Assembly: GCA_017307285.1 (NCBI GenBank)
Contig: JAFKFI010000069.1
Location: 35,683-99,682 of the forward strand
Length of the DNA stretch: 64,000 bases
Source: Alphaproteobacteria bacterium
GTDB taxonomy: Bacteria > Pseudomonadota > Alphaproteobacteria > Acetobacterales > Acetobacteraceae
Direction: 5' to 3'
The position numbers and the translations under genes are program-made. Below, one piece after another: positions 48,568 to 57,527 of this stretch (the first letter of the stretch is position 1; the number at the start of each line of letters is the position of its first letter). The notes beneath the pieces were generated by a model that saw nothing but the letters and a program-made list of their open reading frames with translations, was not told the origin of the DNA and searched no databases.

Positions 48568-48981
48568 TCAATCCGAGCTGTCCGACACTCCGGCACGTTC
48601 GATCTTGCGGAGGTCTCGTTGGATCGCGTCGTCAGCGGCGCTCGTAGGGCTCGACGACGCCGTCGGCGGCGACGAGTAGATCCCTTGTCCGGTCCGCTTG
48701 TCCCAGGCATCCCGGTCGGCCTGGTCCTTGGCGGCCTGCGCCGCGTCCCGTGCCCGTTTGTCGGCGGCATCGCGCGCCGCCTGTGCCCGACGGTCGGCCG
48801 CCTGCTGCGCCTCGCGTTGTTGTGCGGTGCTCATCATGCAATTGGCGAATGCCTCGCTCCCCTGTGCGAAGCCGTAACCGCCGCACCGCTGCTGATCCAT
48901 TGCCCGCTGCTCCTCGGGCGTCGGGCCACATCCCGCGAGCAGGAGGCCGATGCCAAGAGCCGCAAAAGCTGCCACCTTCAT
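48568..48981 (-). CDS. Hypothetical lipoprotein with Ala/Arg/Gln-rich helix
   Basis: A 137-aa predicted lipoprotein. The signal peptide ends with lipobox LLAGC (Cys about 18). A Cys-containing segment RCGGYGFAQGSEAFANCMM is typical of small alphaproteobacterial outer-membrane lipoproteins. After it comes a long charged Ala/Arg/Gln/Asp helix (about 45-95) and a Ser-rich tail. No function known. The start at 48981 fits the signal peptide better than one 12 bp upstream. Confidence 0.75.
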   Translation of the reverse strand: MKVAAFAALGIGLLLAGCGPTPEEQRAMDQQRCGGYGFAQGSEAFANCMMSTAQQREAQQAADRRAQAARDAADKRARDAAQAAKDQADRDAWDKRTGQGIYSSPPTASSSPTSAADDAIQRDLRKIERAGVSDSSD

Positions 48982-49018
48982 GACCGTCTCCAATGCTGAT
49001 CCGCCGCCCCGGCGCCGC

Positions 49019-49351
49019 TCAGTTGTGGCAACTGGTGTGAGAGTTGCTGGTCATGTTGGTTGGACTTCCGGAACTACTGGTGGTCGTTGTGCAGTTCATG
49101 CCCTCTGTGGGCGACGGGCCGAATCCCGCCTTGCGCGCCTCCTCGTTCTCGACGTCTTCACCCTGTTTGATGCGCCGCTGGGTCTCTGCCTGCTCACGCT
49201 CGGCCGCACCCGGGCCGCCCACGCTCGGCATGGCGTTCATGCTGCCCATGCCATGACTGGCATTCCAGTCCGCCTGCTTCTGAGCGAAATCCGCCACGCC
49301 GCATCCCGGAAGGAACGCAGACGCGACGATAAGCACCAGCGCAGACCTCAT
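49019..49351 (-). CDS. Hypothetical small lipoprotein
   Basis: A 110-aa predicted lipoprotein with signal peptide ending in lipobox FLPGC (Cys about 17). The mature part is polar and Met/Gly/Ser-rich (ASHGMGSMNAMPSVGG), then charged helix and a Thr/Ser-rich C terminus. No family recognised. It is followed after 37 bp by another lipoprotein gene on the same strand. Confidence 0.68.
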   Translation of the reverse strand: MRSALVLIVASAFLPGCGVADFAQKQADWNASHGMGSMNAMPSVGGPGAAEREQAETQRRIKQGEDVENEEARKAGFGPSPTEGMNCTTTTSSSGSPTNMTSNSHTSCHN

Positions 49352-49477
49352 TCGAACCTCCGGAAAAAGCATCCCACCGAACTGGCGGATCAGCCACCCC
49401 GTAAGTCAGAATGTTCCGGACATCAACCTGTCGAACCAGGCAGACGTTCAGATGGCCTCCCCTGCTGAACCGCAGAC

Positions 49478-49975
49478 TCAGGGCCGTTCGCGCCAGAGCC
49501 GCCCAAGTGGACCATCGGTTCCCAGCACTGGATCGCTGGCGGGAACAGGCACCGCCATGATCGCCCGCAGCACCGCCTCATGCTCGGCAGGATCGCCACG
49601 CCGAATGTCGTAGTCCGATCCGCCTGGATAGGCGCCAACCACCAGTAAGTCGCCCGCCTGCCCCATGTTCCGGTGGGCGACTCCTGCCGGAATCACCATC
49701 ACATCCCCCGCGCGGACTGTGACCGTCCGGCCCAACGGACCGCCGAAGGCAACCTGCACCTCACCGCGCGCGATGCCCAGCACCTCGTGGGCGATGCTGT
49801 GGAAGTGGTGATAGGCGAAGATCCCGTCATGCCAGGCATTCGACCAGCCGTTATGGGCAAAGGCCCGTTCCATAGCATCAGCGTCGCGCGCCAGTGCCTG
49901 CCGATACACGAGCAACGGTAGCCGTGAGTTCGGAAAGCGGCCATCGTCATCGAAGCGGTAGGTCTCGGGTTCCAT
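49478..49975 (-). CDS. Cupin-domain protein (YjlB-like)
   Basis: A 165-aa single-cupin protein. HHFHSIAHEVLGIARGEVQV carries the metal-binding HxH...E set, and GDVMVIPAGVAHRNMG is the second cupin motif with its His. This matches the YjlB-type cupin family of unknown reaction. It is 15 bp after the small acidic gene on the same strand. Confidence 0.88.
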   Translation of the reverse strand: MEPETYRFDDDGRFPNSRLPLLVYRQALARDADAMERAFAHNGWSNAWHDGIFAYHHFHSIAHEVLGIARGEVQVAFGGPLGRTVTVRAGDVMVIPAGVAHRNMGQAGDLLVVGAYPGGSDYDIRRGDPAEHEAVLRAIMAVPVPASDPVLGTDGPLGRLWRERP

Positions 49976-49990
49976 GCCCGACCGTCCGGC

Positions 49991-50173
49991 TCAGGCCTTC
50001 CCCTGGTTCTTGGCGTCTTCCTCCATGTCCCTGACGACCTCCTCGGGCGCCGAGGGATCAAGTTTGCGGGCCTTCTCCAGCAGTCGAGCCGCCGCCTTCT
50101 CGTCCTCTGCGTTGAGCTTTTCCAACGCCTCCTCGGTCAGATCCAGCGCCTTCTCGTGTTTCTCATCGGCCAT
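49991..50173 (-). CDS. Small acidic/charged helical protein
   Basis: A 60-aa protein rich in Glu, Lys, Asp and Ala (KALDLTEEALEKLNAEDEKA) predicted to be a single helical hairpin. Similar tiny proteins occur across alphaproteobacteria without a known function. It starts 88 bp downstream of rho on the same strand. Confidence 0.6.
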   Translation of the reverse strand: MADEKHEKALDLTEEALEKLNAEDEKAAARLLEKARKLDPSAPEEVVRDMEEDAKNQGKA

Positions 50174-50261
50174 CGAACTGACTCCCTTGCGTCGGTGAGC
50201 ATGACGCGCGGAACGACGTCGAGTTCTGGAAATCTATGACCGAGGCCGGAGGTGCCCCCCC

Positions 50262-51536
50262 TCAGGTGTTCATGGCGTCGAAGAAGTCCTGGTTGGTCTT
50301 GCTGTATTTCAGCTTGTCGAGCAGGAACTCCATGGCGTCCACCGTACCCATCGGGTTCAGGATGCGGCGCAGCACCCACATCTTGGACAGCGTGCCCTTC
50401 TCGACCAGCAGCTCCTCCTTGCGGGTGCCGCTCTTGGTGATGTCGATGGCCGGGAAGCTGCGCTTGTCGGAGAGCTTGCGGTCGAGGATTACCTCGGAAT
50501 TGCCGGTGCCCTTGAACTCCTCGAAGATCACCTCATCCATCCGGCTGCCGGTATCGACCAGCGCCGTCGCGATGATGGTCAGCGAGCCGCCTTCCTCAAT
50601 GTTGCGGGCGGCACCGAAGAACCGCTTCGGCCGCTGCAACGCGTTGGCGTCCACACCGCCGGTCAGCACCTTGCCGGACGAGGGGACCACGGTGTTGTAA
50701 GCGCGCGCGAGCCGCGTGATGCTGTCAAGCAGGATCACCACGTCGCGCTTGTGCTCGACCAGGCGCTTGGCCTTCTCCAGCACCATCTCCGTCACCTGCA
50801 CGTGTCGGGTCGCCGGCTCGTCGAAGGTCGAAGAGATCACCTCCCCCTTCACGCTGCGCGCCATGTCGGTGACTTCCTCCGGCCGCTCGTCGATGAGCAG
50901 CACGATGAGGAACACCTCGGGATGGTTCTGCGCGATGGCGGAGGCGATGTTCTGCAGCATCACCGTCTTGCCGGTGCGCGGCGGGGCAACGATCAGGGCG
51001 CGCTGACCCTTGCCGATCGGCGCGATGAGGTCGATCACCCGAGGGGTAAAATCCTTGCCCGGCCCCTTGGCGACGGACTGGAAGTTCTCGGCTTCCATCT
51101 TGAGGCGCTCATCGGGGTAGAGCGGCGTCAGGTTGTCGAAATTGATTCGATGGCGCACCGCCTCGGGCGGCTCGAAGTTGATCGTGTTGACCTTGAGCAG
51201 CGCGAAATACCGCTCACCGTCCTTCGGCGCACGGATCTGGCCCTCCACCGAATCACCGGTGCGCAGCCCGAAGCGGCGTACCTGGGAGGGCGAGACGTAG
51301 ATGTCGTCAGGCCCCGGCAGGTAATTGGCCTCGGGGCTGCGGAGGAAGCCGAAACCGTCCGGCAGGATCTCCAGCGTGCCCTCGCCGTGGATCGCCTGGT
51401 CGTTCTCCGCGAGATTCTTGAGGATCGCGAACATCATATCCTGCTTGCGCAGGGACGATGCGTTCTCGATTTGCAGGGATTCGGCAAAGCTCAGCAGGTC
51501 TGCTGGGGATTTTGCCTTGAGTTCGGCGAGATGCAT
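50262..51536 (-). CDS. rho: Transcription termination factor Rho
   Basis: A 424-aa hexameric RNA-dependent ATPase. The N-terminal Rho_N helical domain ([15 protein letters not shown]) precedes an OB fold with [20 protein letters not shown], the P-loop [12 protein letters not shown] (about residues 178-189), Walker [15 protein letters not shown] and the R-loop segment. It releases RNA polymerase from untranslated transcripts. Its position beside hemJ-hemH-hemE is standard for alphaproteobacterial origin regions. The start at 51536 is the family start; the frame is open farther upstream. Confidence 0.98.
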   Translation of the reverse strand: MHLAELKAKSPADLLSFAESLQIENASSLRKQDMMFAILKNLAENDQAIHGEGTLEILPDGFGFLRSPEANYLPGPDDIYVSPSQVRRFGLRTGDSVEGQIRAPKDGERYFALLKVNTINFEPPEAVRHRINFDNLTPLYPDERLKMEAENFQSVAKGPGKDFTPRVIDLIAPIGKGQRALIVAPPRTGKTVMLQNIASAIAQNHPEVFLIVLLIDERPEEVTDMARSVKGEVISSTFDEPATRHVQVTEMVLEKAKRLVEHKRDVVILLDSITRLARAYNTVVPSSGKVLTGGVDANALQRPKRFFGAARNIEEGGSLTIIATALVDTGSRMDEVIFEEFKGTGNSEVILDRKLSDKRSFPAIDITKSGTRKEELLVEKGTLSKMWVLRRILNPMGTVDAMEFLLDKLKYSKTNQDFFDAMNT

Positions 51537-51786
51537 GGACGCCTCGGGTGGTCGGGAAATTATATGACGGAAACAGGAGGACCCTGGCCCGGTGAACGCA
51601 GGCGACCGATGGCCGGCGCCCGGCGATACCCGACTGATCTGCTGTCCCGTTGGTCTGGGGATTCGCGGCGGCACAGAACGCGCCGCCTGGCGGAGGGAGC
51701 CGCAAACTATGCGGGGCGGCAGATTCCGTCAATCGGCCAATTAGGCAACGCTGCCCGGCTTTTCAAGGGGTTTTCGTTATCGGGCG

Positions 51787-52239
51787 TCAGAATGGTCGAA
51801 CCACCACCATGATGATGATGACCACCATCAGCAGGGTCGGCACTTCATTCGCGATCCGATAGAAACGCTGCGGCCGCGTGTTGCGATCCTCCAGGAAGTC
51901 CCGTCGCCAGCGCGACAGCATCCCGTGAAAACCCGACAGCAGGACGATGCCGGCAAGCTTCACGTGCCACCAACCCGCGGACCAATCGAGGATGCCGGGA
52001 GTGAGCACGAGCATGATGCCGAAGGCGAACGTGGCAATCATGGCGGGATTGATGATCTGGCGGAGCAGTCGCCGCTCCATCACCTTGAACCGCTCGCTCT
52101 CCAGCGAGCCGCGCGGCACATCGCAATGATAGACGTAGAGGCGCGGCAGGTAGAGCATCCCCGCCATCCAGGCGACCATCGAGATGATGTGGAACGCCTT
52201 GGTCCAGGGATAGAACCAGGCCAGGAACCCGATCGTCAT
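51787..52239 (-). CDS. hemJ: Protoporphyrinogen oxidase HemJ
   Basis: A 150-aa membrane protein with four helices that oxidises protoporphyrinogen IX in heme synthesis. KAFHIISMVAWMAGMLYLPR carries the family His and LFVYH-like LYVYHCDVP follows, then HVKLAGIVLLSGFHGMLSRW. The ATG at 52239 overlaps the hemH stop by 4 bp, which fixes the start. Third gene of hemE-hemH-hemJ. Confidence 0.94.
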   Translation of the reverse strand: MTIGFLAWFYPWTKAFHIISMVAWMAGMLYLPRLYVYHCDVPRGSLESERFKVMERRLLRQIINPAMIATFAFGIMLVLTPGILDWSAGWWHVKLAGIVLLSGFHGMLSRWRRDFLEDRNTRPQRFYRIANEVPTLLMVVIIIMVVVRPF

Positions 52240-53315
52240 GCCGCCAGCGCGAGCCCAGCGCGGGCATGCGGACAATCGCCATGAGGCGCCGGGCAGGTGC
52301 GTCCGCCGGCGAAGCTGGAGAGGCCCGGCCCCCGACCTAGCACCCGCCGCGCGAGCCCGGCCAAGGCGGCGATGAACGCCGGATCGTCGTTCTGCGCCGG
52401 CACCCGGAAATAGCCCGGAACACCGAGCCGGTCGGCCAGCGCGCGATATTCCACATCGAGCTCCACCAAGGTCTCGGAATGCTCGGAGACAAAGGCGATC
52501 GGCACCACCAGCACCGCCGCCCCATCATGCGCGGCGCGCTCGATCTCCGTCTCGGTGCTAGGCGTCAGCCACGGCCGTGGCGTGGCGCGAGACTGATAAC
52601 AGACGCAAGAATCGACGGTCTCGCCCCACGCCCGCAACACCGCCGCGACGGTCCTGCCGACCTGGAACTGATAGGGATCTCCGGCCGCCACGATCGCTTG
52701 TGGTAGCCCGTGCGCCGAGAATAGCACCCGCAACGGGGTCGCTTCATCGAGCTTCGCCCGCGCCTCGGCGTAGGCCGCCCGCACCCGGTCGGCAGTCGCG
52801 GCGACATAGGCCGGGTCGGCGTGGTAGCAGCACAGCGACGTGGTCGGCGCCACCAGCCCCACGGCGGCCGCGGCCTCCCGCCAAGCGGTCAGAGAGCTGC
52901 CAGTGCTGGTCGTGGAATACTGCGGATAGAGCGGCAGCAGCAGCACGCGATCGGGCGCGAACTCCTTGGCCGCCCGCGCTGCCTCCATGCTGAACGGATG
53001 CCAATAGCGCATCGCCACGAAGCATTTCGCGTCGAGCTCCGGCAAGGCCGCCTCCAGTGCCCGCGCTTGTGCCTCAGTCAGCTCGAGCAAGGGCGAGCGC
53101 CCGCCTAGCAAGGCGTAGTTTGCCGTCGCCGGTCTGAGGCGGGCGCGAGCAATGATCCAGGCGAGCAGCGGGCGTACGAAGAACGGCACCCGCAGGATCG
53201 CCTTGTCGCGGAACAGATTGAGCAGGAACGGCCAGATCGCCTCGGGCCGGTCGGGTCCGCCCAGGTTGAACAGCACGATGGCGACCCGCGGCCGCGCCGA
53301 CCCGTCACGCGGCAC
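52236..53315 (-). CDS. hemH: Ferrochelatase
   Basis: A 359-aa enzyme that inserts Fe2+ into protoporphyrin IX. VAIVLFNLGGPDRPEAIWPF at the N terminus, MRYWHPF, LLPLYPQYSTTSTGS, FSAHGLPQ (catalytic His) and IAFVSEHSETLVELD are the family landmarks in order. Translation begins at GTG 53315 inside the last codons of hemE, an 11-bp overlap. The C terminus ends with a Cys-containing tail of unclear role. Confidence 0.96.
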   Translation of the reverse strand: MPRDGSARPRVAIVLFNLGGPDRPEAIWPFLLNLFRDKAILRVPFFVRPLLAWIIARARLRPATANYALLGGRSPLLELTEAQARALEAALPELDAKCFVAMRYWHPFSMEAARAAKEFAPDRVLLLPLYPQYSTTSTGSSLTAWREAAAAVGLVAPTTSLCCYHADPAYVAATADRVRAAYAEARAKLDEATPLRVLFSAHGLPQAIVAAGDPYQFQVGRTVAAVLRAWGETVDSCVCYQSRATPRPWLTPSTETEIERAAHDGAAVLVVPIAFVSEHSETLVELDVEYRALADRLGVPGYFRVPAQNDDPAFIAALAGLARRVLGRGPGLSSFAGGRTCPAPHGDCPHARAGLALAA

Positions 53316-54330
53316 GGATCTGCTCCACCAGGGCGGCCACGTGATCCGGCGGCGTCTGCGGCACGATGCCGTGGCCGAGATTGAACACGAAGGGGCGGCC
53401 TCGCATCGCTAGCAGGACCGCGTTCGCCTCGTCCCGCATAGCCTGCCCGCCGGCGAGCAGCGCCATCGGGTCGAGATTGCCCTGGAGCGCGGTCCGTTTC
53501 GGCACCAGCCATTGGGCACGGGCCGGGTCCATCGCGGTATCCATCCCCACGCCGTCGGCGCCCGAGAGCACCGCGTAATCTCCGAGCATCACGCCGGCCA
53601 AACGGGGAAAGCCGATGATAGGCACGCTCGGGTAACGCAGCCGCAGCGCGCCGACGATGCGCCGCGCCGGTGCGGTCACGTGGGTTCGGAACAGGCTGGG
53701 CGACAACACCCCAGCCCAGCTATCGAACAGCATCACCGCCTCGGCGCCAGCGGCGATCTGCGCCAGAAGATAGTCGATCGTCGCCTCGGTCAGCACCTGC
53801 ATCAGCCGGCCGAACAGCTCGGGGTCCTGGTAGGCCATCTGGCGGGTCGCGGCGAAATCCTTCGAGCCACCCCCCTCGATCATGTAACAGGCAACGGTGA
53901 ACGGCCCGCCCGCGAAGCCGATCAGTGCGGTTCGCTCGTCGAGGGCCGCCCGCACCAGCCGCACTGTCTCCAGGATCGGTGAGATCGCCTCCGTCACCCG
54001 GCCGCGATCCAGCGCCTCCACTCCGGCCTGATCGCGGAGCCGGGGCAGCACAGGCCCTTCGCCCTCGGCGAAGCGCAATCCGTGGCCCAAGGCCCAGGGC
54101 AGCATCAGGATGTCGCTGAACAGGATCGCCGCGTCGAAGCGGTAGCGCCGGATCGGCTGCAGTGTCACTTCGGCGGCCAGCGCAGGATCGGTGGACAGCG
54201 CGATGAAATCGCCGGCCCTGGCCCGCACCTCGCGGTATTCCGGCAGGTAGCGCCCGGCCTGGCGCATCAGCCACACGGGCGGCGGCCAGACCGCCTCGCC
54301 GGCCAGCGCGCGGAGCAGCGTCTTCGTCAT
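53305..54330 (-). CDS. hemE: Uroporphyrinogen decarboxylase
   Basis: A 341-aa cytoplasmic enzyme converting uroporphyrinogen III to coproporphyrinogen III. PPVWLMRQAGRYLPEYREVR is the N-terminal signature, FSDILMLPWALG and GFAGGPFTVACYMIEGGGSK follow, and FNLGHGIVPQTPPDHV ends the barrel. It is the gene that borders oriC in alphaproteobacteria, and here too an intergenic region with DnaA-box-like sites lies directly upstream. Confidence 0.98.
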   Translation of the reverse strand: MTKTLLRALAGEAVWPPPVWLMRQAGRYLPEYREVRARAGDFIALSTDPALAAEVTLQPIRRYRFDAAILFSDILMLPWALGHGLRFAEGEGPVLPRLRDQAGVEALDRGRVTEAISPILETVRLVRAALDERTALIGFAGGPFTVACYMIEGGGSKDFAATRQMAYQDPELFGRLMQVLTEATIDYLLAQIAAGAEAVMLFDSWAGVLSPSLFRTHVTAPARRIVGALRLRYPSVPIIGFPRLAGVMLGDYAVLSGADGVGMDTAMDPARAQWLVPKRTALQGNLDPMALLAGGQAMRDEANAVLLAMRGRPFVFNLGHGIVPQTPPDHVAALVEQIRAA

Positions 54331-54618
54331 TCCCTTCGCTTAACAGGAAAGAAGATTTAGAAAAGAGGATGTGGTGAGAGAAGGGCCTGTGAGTAGTGGG
54401 GTACCTCGGTAACGGCGAGTTGAGGGCCGAATTTCCCACAGGTAGGCACCATCCAATCTCTTGAAGCCACATGCAAATTTCGAGTTATTCACAAATTCAT
54501 CCGCAACCCGCGGTTGATCTATCGTAGTCCGGCTAAACGCTGAACTTGTCCCCGGGTTTCCAGCGCGCCATCCAGCTTTCCGGTGCAAGGGGGCACTTAT
54601 CCCCGCTATCCTCGCACT
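54331..54618. other. Predicted chromosomal replication origin region (oriC)
   Basis: A 288-bp non-coding gap between divergent hemE and the PPDK/PEPS regulator, the location of oriC in Caulobacter and relatives. It contains TTATTCACA (54485-54493), a full match to the relaxed DnaA-box consensus TTWTNCACA, TTTCCCACA with one mismatch (54432-54440), and weaker copies TTGTCCCCG (54546-54554) and TTATCCCCG (54597-54605). The stretch 54470-54500 is AT-rich, as is 54345-54370 next to hemE, unlike the rest of the window. Genes point away from it on both sides. Confidence 0.75.
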
Positions 54619-55485
54619 ATGGCAGCGCATCAGATCGACCTACACCTAGTCTCCGATGCAACCGGGGAGACGCTCAACTCCATCGCCCGGGCGACCACGG
54701 CGCAGTTCGAGCACGTGCAGATCGTGTATCACCGTTGGAGCCTGATCCGGACCCGGTTTCAGCTGCACCGGGTGCTGGAAGGTATCGAGGCGGAGCCCGG
54801 TCCGGTGCTCTCCACCCTGGTCGACAAGGCGCTGCGGGCCGATCTCGATACCACCTGCCAGCGGCTTAACGTGCAGGTGGTAAACGTTCTTGATCCGGTG
54901 ATGACGCTGCTGCAGGAGCAGATCGGCGAGCAGGCGACCGCCCGGCCGGGGCGGCAATACGTGCTGGACGCCGATTATTTCCGTCGCATCGACGCCATGC
55001 ACTACGTGCTGCAGCACGATGACGGCCAATCGCAGGCCGGAATCGCGGAGGCAGATGTGGTGCTCGTGGGCGTCTCCCGCAGTTCCAAGACGCCGACCTG
55101 CTTCTATCTCGCCAATCGCGGCATCAAGGCGGCGAACATCCCGCTGGTGCCCAACCTGCCTGACCCGCCAGGGCTCGACGCCCCCCTTTGTCCCGTGATT
55201 GGCCTCACCTTGGATGTGGCCTCGTTGGTCGAAATTCGCCGCCACCGACTGCGCCTGATTGGCGCTGGCACCGCGACGGGCAACGTCCGGCATGATGCAC
55301 AGGAATATATCGACGAGGATGCCGTGAAGGCCGAGCTGCTTTGGGCGAGGCGTTTGTGCAACCGGCGCGGCTGGCCCGTGATCGACGTCACCCGCCGCTC
55401 GATCGAAGAGACCGCGGCGACCGTCCTACAGCTGATGGAAGCGTGGCACGTCCGTAAGCGGAAGGCGGACCACGCTCCAGCATAA
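54619..55485 (+). CDS. ppsR: Pyruvate phosphate dikinase/PEP synthase regulatory kinase-phosphotransferase (DUF299)
   Basis: A 288-aa bifunctional ADP-dependent kinase and Pi-dependent pyrophosphorylase that switches PPDK or PEP synthase on and off. [17 protein letters not shown] at the start and the nucleotide loop [21 protein letters not shown] (split here; about residues 151-170) are the family landmarks. This is the RP001-type gene beside oriC in alphaproteobacteria. The start at 54619 is the family start; a frame 36 bp longer enters the origin region. Confidence 0.95.
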   Translation: MAAHQIDLHLVSDATGETLNSIARATTAQFEHVQIVYHRWSLIRTRFQLHRVLEGIEAEPGPVLSTLVDKALRADLDTTCQRLNVQVVNVLDPVMTLLQEQIGEQATARPGRQYVLDADYFRRIDAMHYVLQHDDGQSQAGIAEADVVLVGVSRSSKTPTCFYLANRGIKAANIPLVPNLPDPPGLDAPLCPVIGLTLDVASLVEIRRHRLRLIGAGTATGNVRHDAQEYIDEDAVKAELLWARRLCNRRGWPVIDVTRRSIEETAATVLQLMEAWHVRKRKADHAPA

Positions 55486-55574
55486 GTAGGATGGTAAAAT
55501 AAAGGTGAACAGCCGGTGCCGCACTCGCGACCTGCTAATGGCGGTTGCGAGCTTAGCCGAAGCAGGAGGTTCCG

Positions 55575-56009
55575 ATGAGCGGCATGTTGGGTCAGATCCT
55601 AGGCGGACTGCTCGGAGGCGGCCAGCAGGGCCAGCAATCGCCCCTGGTCGGCATCCTGGAGCAGGTGCTGGCGACCAAGGACAACAACGGCAATACCGGA
55701 GTCGCGGCAATCCTCTCGCGCTTCCAGGCGGCCGGCGCCGGTCAGCAGGCGCAATCCTGGGTCGGCACTGGCTCCAACCAGCCGGTCTCGACCGATCAGG
55801 TGAGCGAGGCGTTCGGACAGGACCAGATCGAGGCCTGGGCGAACCAAGCCGGGACAACCCCCGATGCGATGCGTCAGGTACTCTCGGAGGCAGTGCCGCA
55901 CATGGTCGACCACCTCACGCCAGAAGGCCAAGTGCCGACCCCGAGCGCCAATCTCACCGGCTTGCTGCAAGGTCTCCTCGGCAATCTCGGCGGTACCCGC
56001 CAGGCGTGA
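55575..56009 (+). CDS. YidB-like DUF937 protein
   Basis: A 144-aa protein of the DUF937/YidB family. MSGMLGQILGGLLGGGQQ at the start and WVGTGSNQPVSTDQVSEAFG are the family marks, with a second half rich in small helices. Function unknown. AGCAGGAGG precedes the start, 89 bp after the PPDK/PEPS regulator gene. Confidence 0.9.
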   Translation: MSGMLGQILGGLLGGGQQGQQSPLVGILEQVLATKDNNGNTGVAAILSRFQAAGAGQQAQSWVGTGSNQPVSTDQVSEAFGQDQIEAWANQAGTTPDAMRQVLSEAVPHMVDHLTPEGQVPTPSANLTGLLQGLLGNLGGTRQA

Positions 56010-56141
56010 CGATAGAACGATCGCCTTTGGAAGAGGACAACCGGGGGAAGGGGCTTCAGGTCGCCCGCGTGAACATCAACCGATCTCTCACCCCGGCGCT
56101 CTCCCATAACGGGAGAGAGAAAAGTGCGGAAGGATGGACCG

Positions 56142-57131
56142 ATGGCGGAGAAGATCGAGCATCGAATGCTCGGCTCGGACGGCTTGGCGGTCTCGGCGAT
56201 CGGCCTCGGCTGCATGCCATTGTCCGGCGTTTACGGTGCGGCGGATGATCCAGCCTCGGAAGATCTCATCCGTCACGCCGTCGACCTCGGTGTCGATCAT
56301 CTCGACAGCTCCGATATGTATGGCTGGGGCCACAACGAGGAGCTCATTGGCCGCGCGATCAAGGGCCGGCGCGATCGGGTGGTGCTCGCCACCAAGTTCG
56401 GCCAGACCAGGCGGGAGGGTGGGCCAAACGGCGTGAATGGTCGACCCGACTACGTGATGCAGGCGTGCGAGGCCAGTCTCAGGCGCCTTGGCGTCGATGT
56501 CATCGATCTCTACTACCAGCACCGGGTCGACCCCTCCGTGCCGATCGAGGAGACCGTCGGCGCGATGGCGCGCCTCGTGGCGCAGGGCAAGGTCCGTCAT
56601 CTTGGGCTGTCGGAGGCGGCACCGGCGACCATCCGACGCGCCCACGCGGTGCATCCGATCGCGGCTGTGCAGACGGAATATTCGCTGTTGTATCGTATCG
56701 AGGCGGAAGAGACGCGGGAGACCACGCGAGCACTCGGCATCGGTTTCGTCGCCTACTCGCCACTTGGCCGCGGCTTCCTCACCGGTACAATCCGCGGCCA
56801 GTCGGATGTCGACGGCCGCCGCGCAGCGCACCCCCGATTCCAGCCCGAGAATTTTGCCCGGAACCGTGAATTGGTAGCGCGGGTGGAGGCGATCGCGGCG
56901 GAGAAGGGGTGCAGTCCGGCGCAGCTAACTCTCGCCTGGCTGCTTGCCCAGGGACCGGACGTCGTGGCCATCCCCGGCACCCGTCGCGGGGACCGGCTCG
57001 ACGAGAATCTCGGCGCGCTCCGTGTTTTGCTCAACCCCAGCGACGTCGCTCGGATCTCCGCTGCCATCCCGCGCGACGCCGTCTCCGGCACGCGTTATCC
57101 GGCTGGGGGAATGCAGGCGGTGTACCTCTAG
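56142..57131 (+). CDS. Aldo/keto reductase
   Basis: A 329-aa NADPH-dependent TIM-barrel oxidoreductase. [37 protein letters not shown] (split; catalytic Asp and Tyr), KFG (Lys about 85), [10 protein letters not shown] (His) and the NADP-binding [18 protein letters not shown] are intact. It resembles the YakC/tas-like general stress reductases. A start at 56124 is also open; 56142 has GGAAGGATGG upstream. Substrate unknown. Confidence 0.93.
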   Translation: MAEKIEHRMLGSDGLAVSAIGLGCMPLSGVYGAADDPASEDLIRHAVDLGVDHLDSSDMYGWGHNEELIGRAIKGRRDRVVLATKFGQTRREGGPNGVNGRPDYVMQACEASLRRLGVDVIDLYYQHRVDPSVPIEETVGAMARLVAQGKVRHLGLSEAAPATIRRAHAVHPIAAVQTEYSLLYRIEAEETRETTRALGIGFVAYSPLGRGFLTGTIRGQSDVDGRRAAHPRFQPENFARNRELVARVEAIAAEKGCSPAQLTLAWLLAQGPDVVAIPGTRRGDRLDENLGALRVLLNPSDVARISAAIPRDAVSGTRYPAGGMQAVYL

Positions 57132-57527
57132 TAAACCAGCAGGGCGGAAGTCATTCCGCCTGTCTGCCCGTTTCATTCGCAACGTTGTGATCGCCGCGGG
57201 GCGGTGTTCGTCGCGATCAGGCAAAGAATATGCTTGAATGCGGGGCGATGCACATGCAATGTTTGTAACGGGGGAGCGAAGTTAGCGCGGCGAGCGCATA
57301 CGTGTCGGGCGACGCATACTGGGTCCGGCGATCAGCAAATGGTTCTGTTGCATGATTGATGCCCGAGTTGCCGGGATCGTCGTGCGGCCGAACGGCCCGT
57401 GTGGCGGTCGAGTGTCTACGCCCGCTTGATGTCGTGCGTCGATCAATATCGCTGACGTGACCTGTCCGCGAGCGGCAACGCACGCGGCGGCGCGGCCAAG
57501 CGTGACCTGGTTGCGGAAGGAACGGCT
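57132..57527 (+). other. Upstream region of the contractile injection system
   Basis: About 396 bp with no gene I can support on either strand. Beyond the hairpin at 57143-57160 and a good GGAAGGAACGG ribosome site just before the sheath start at 57528, I see no clear promoter or operator. A long minus-strand frame running from inside the sheath gene into this gap is an antisense shadow. This is where the eCIS promoter should lie. Confidence 0.5.
57143..57160 (+). terminator. Hairpin after the aldo/keto reductase (GGCGGA-N6-TCCGCC)
   Basis: Perfect 7-bp stem GGCGGAA/TTCCGCC with loop GTCA, 11 bp after the stop codon, followed by a short TGTCTG. It is the third copy of the 18-nt framework seen at 13523 and 28608. 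It probably insulates the eCIS operon from the reductase gene. Confidence 0.55.
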
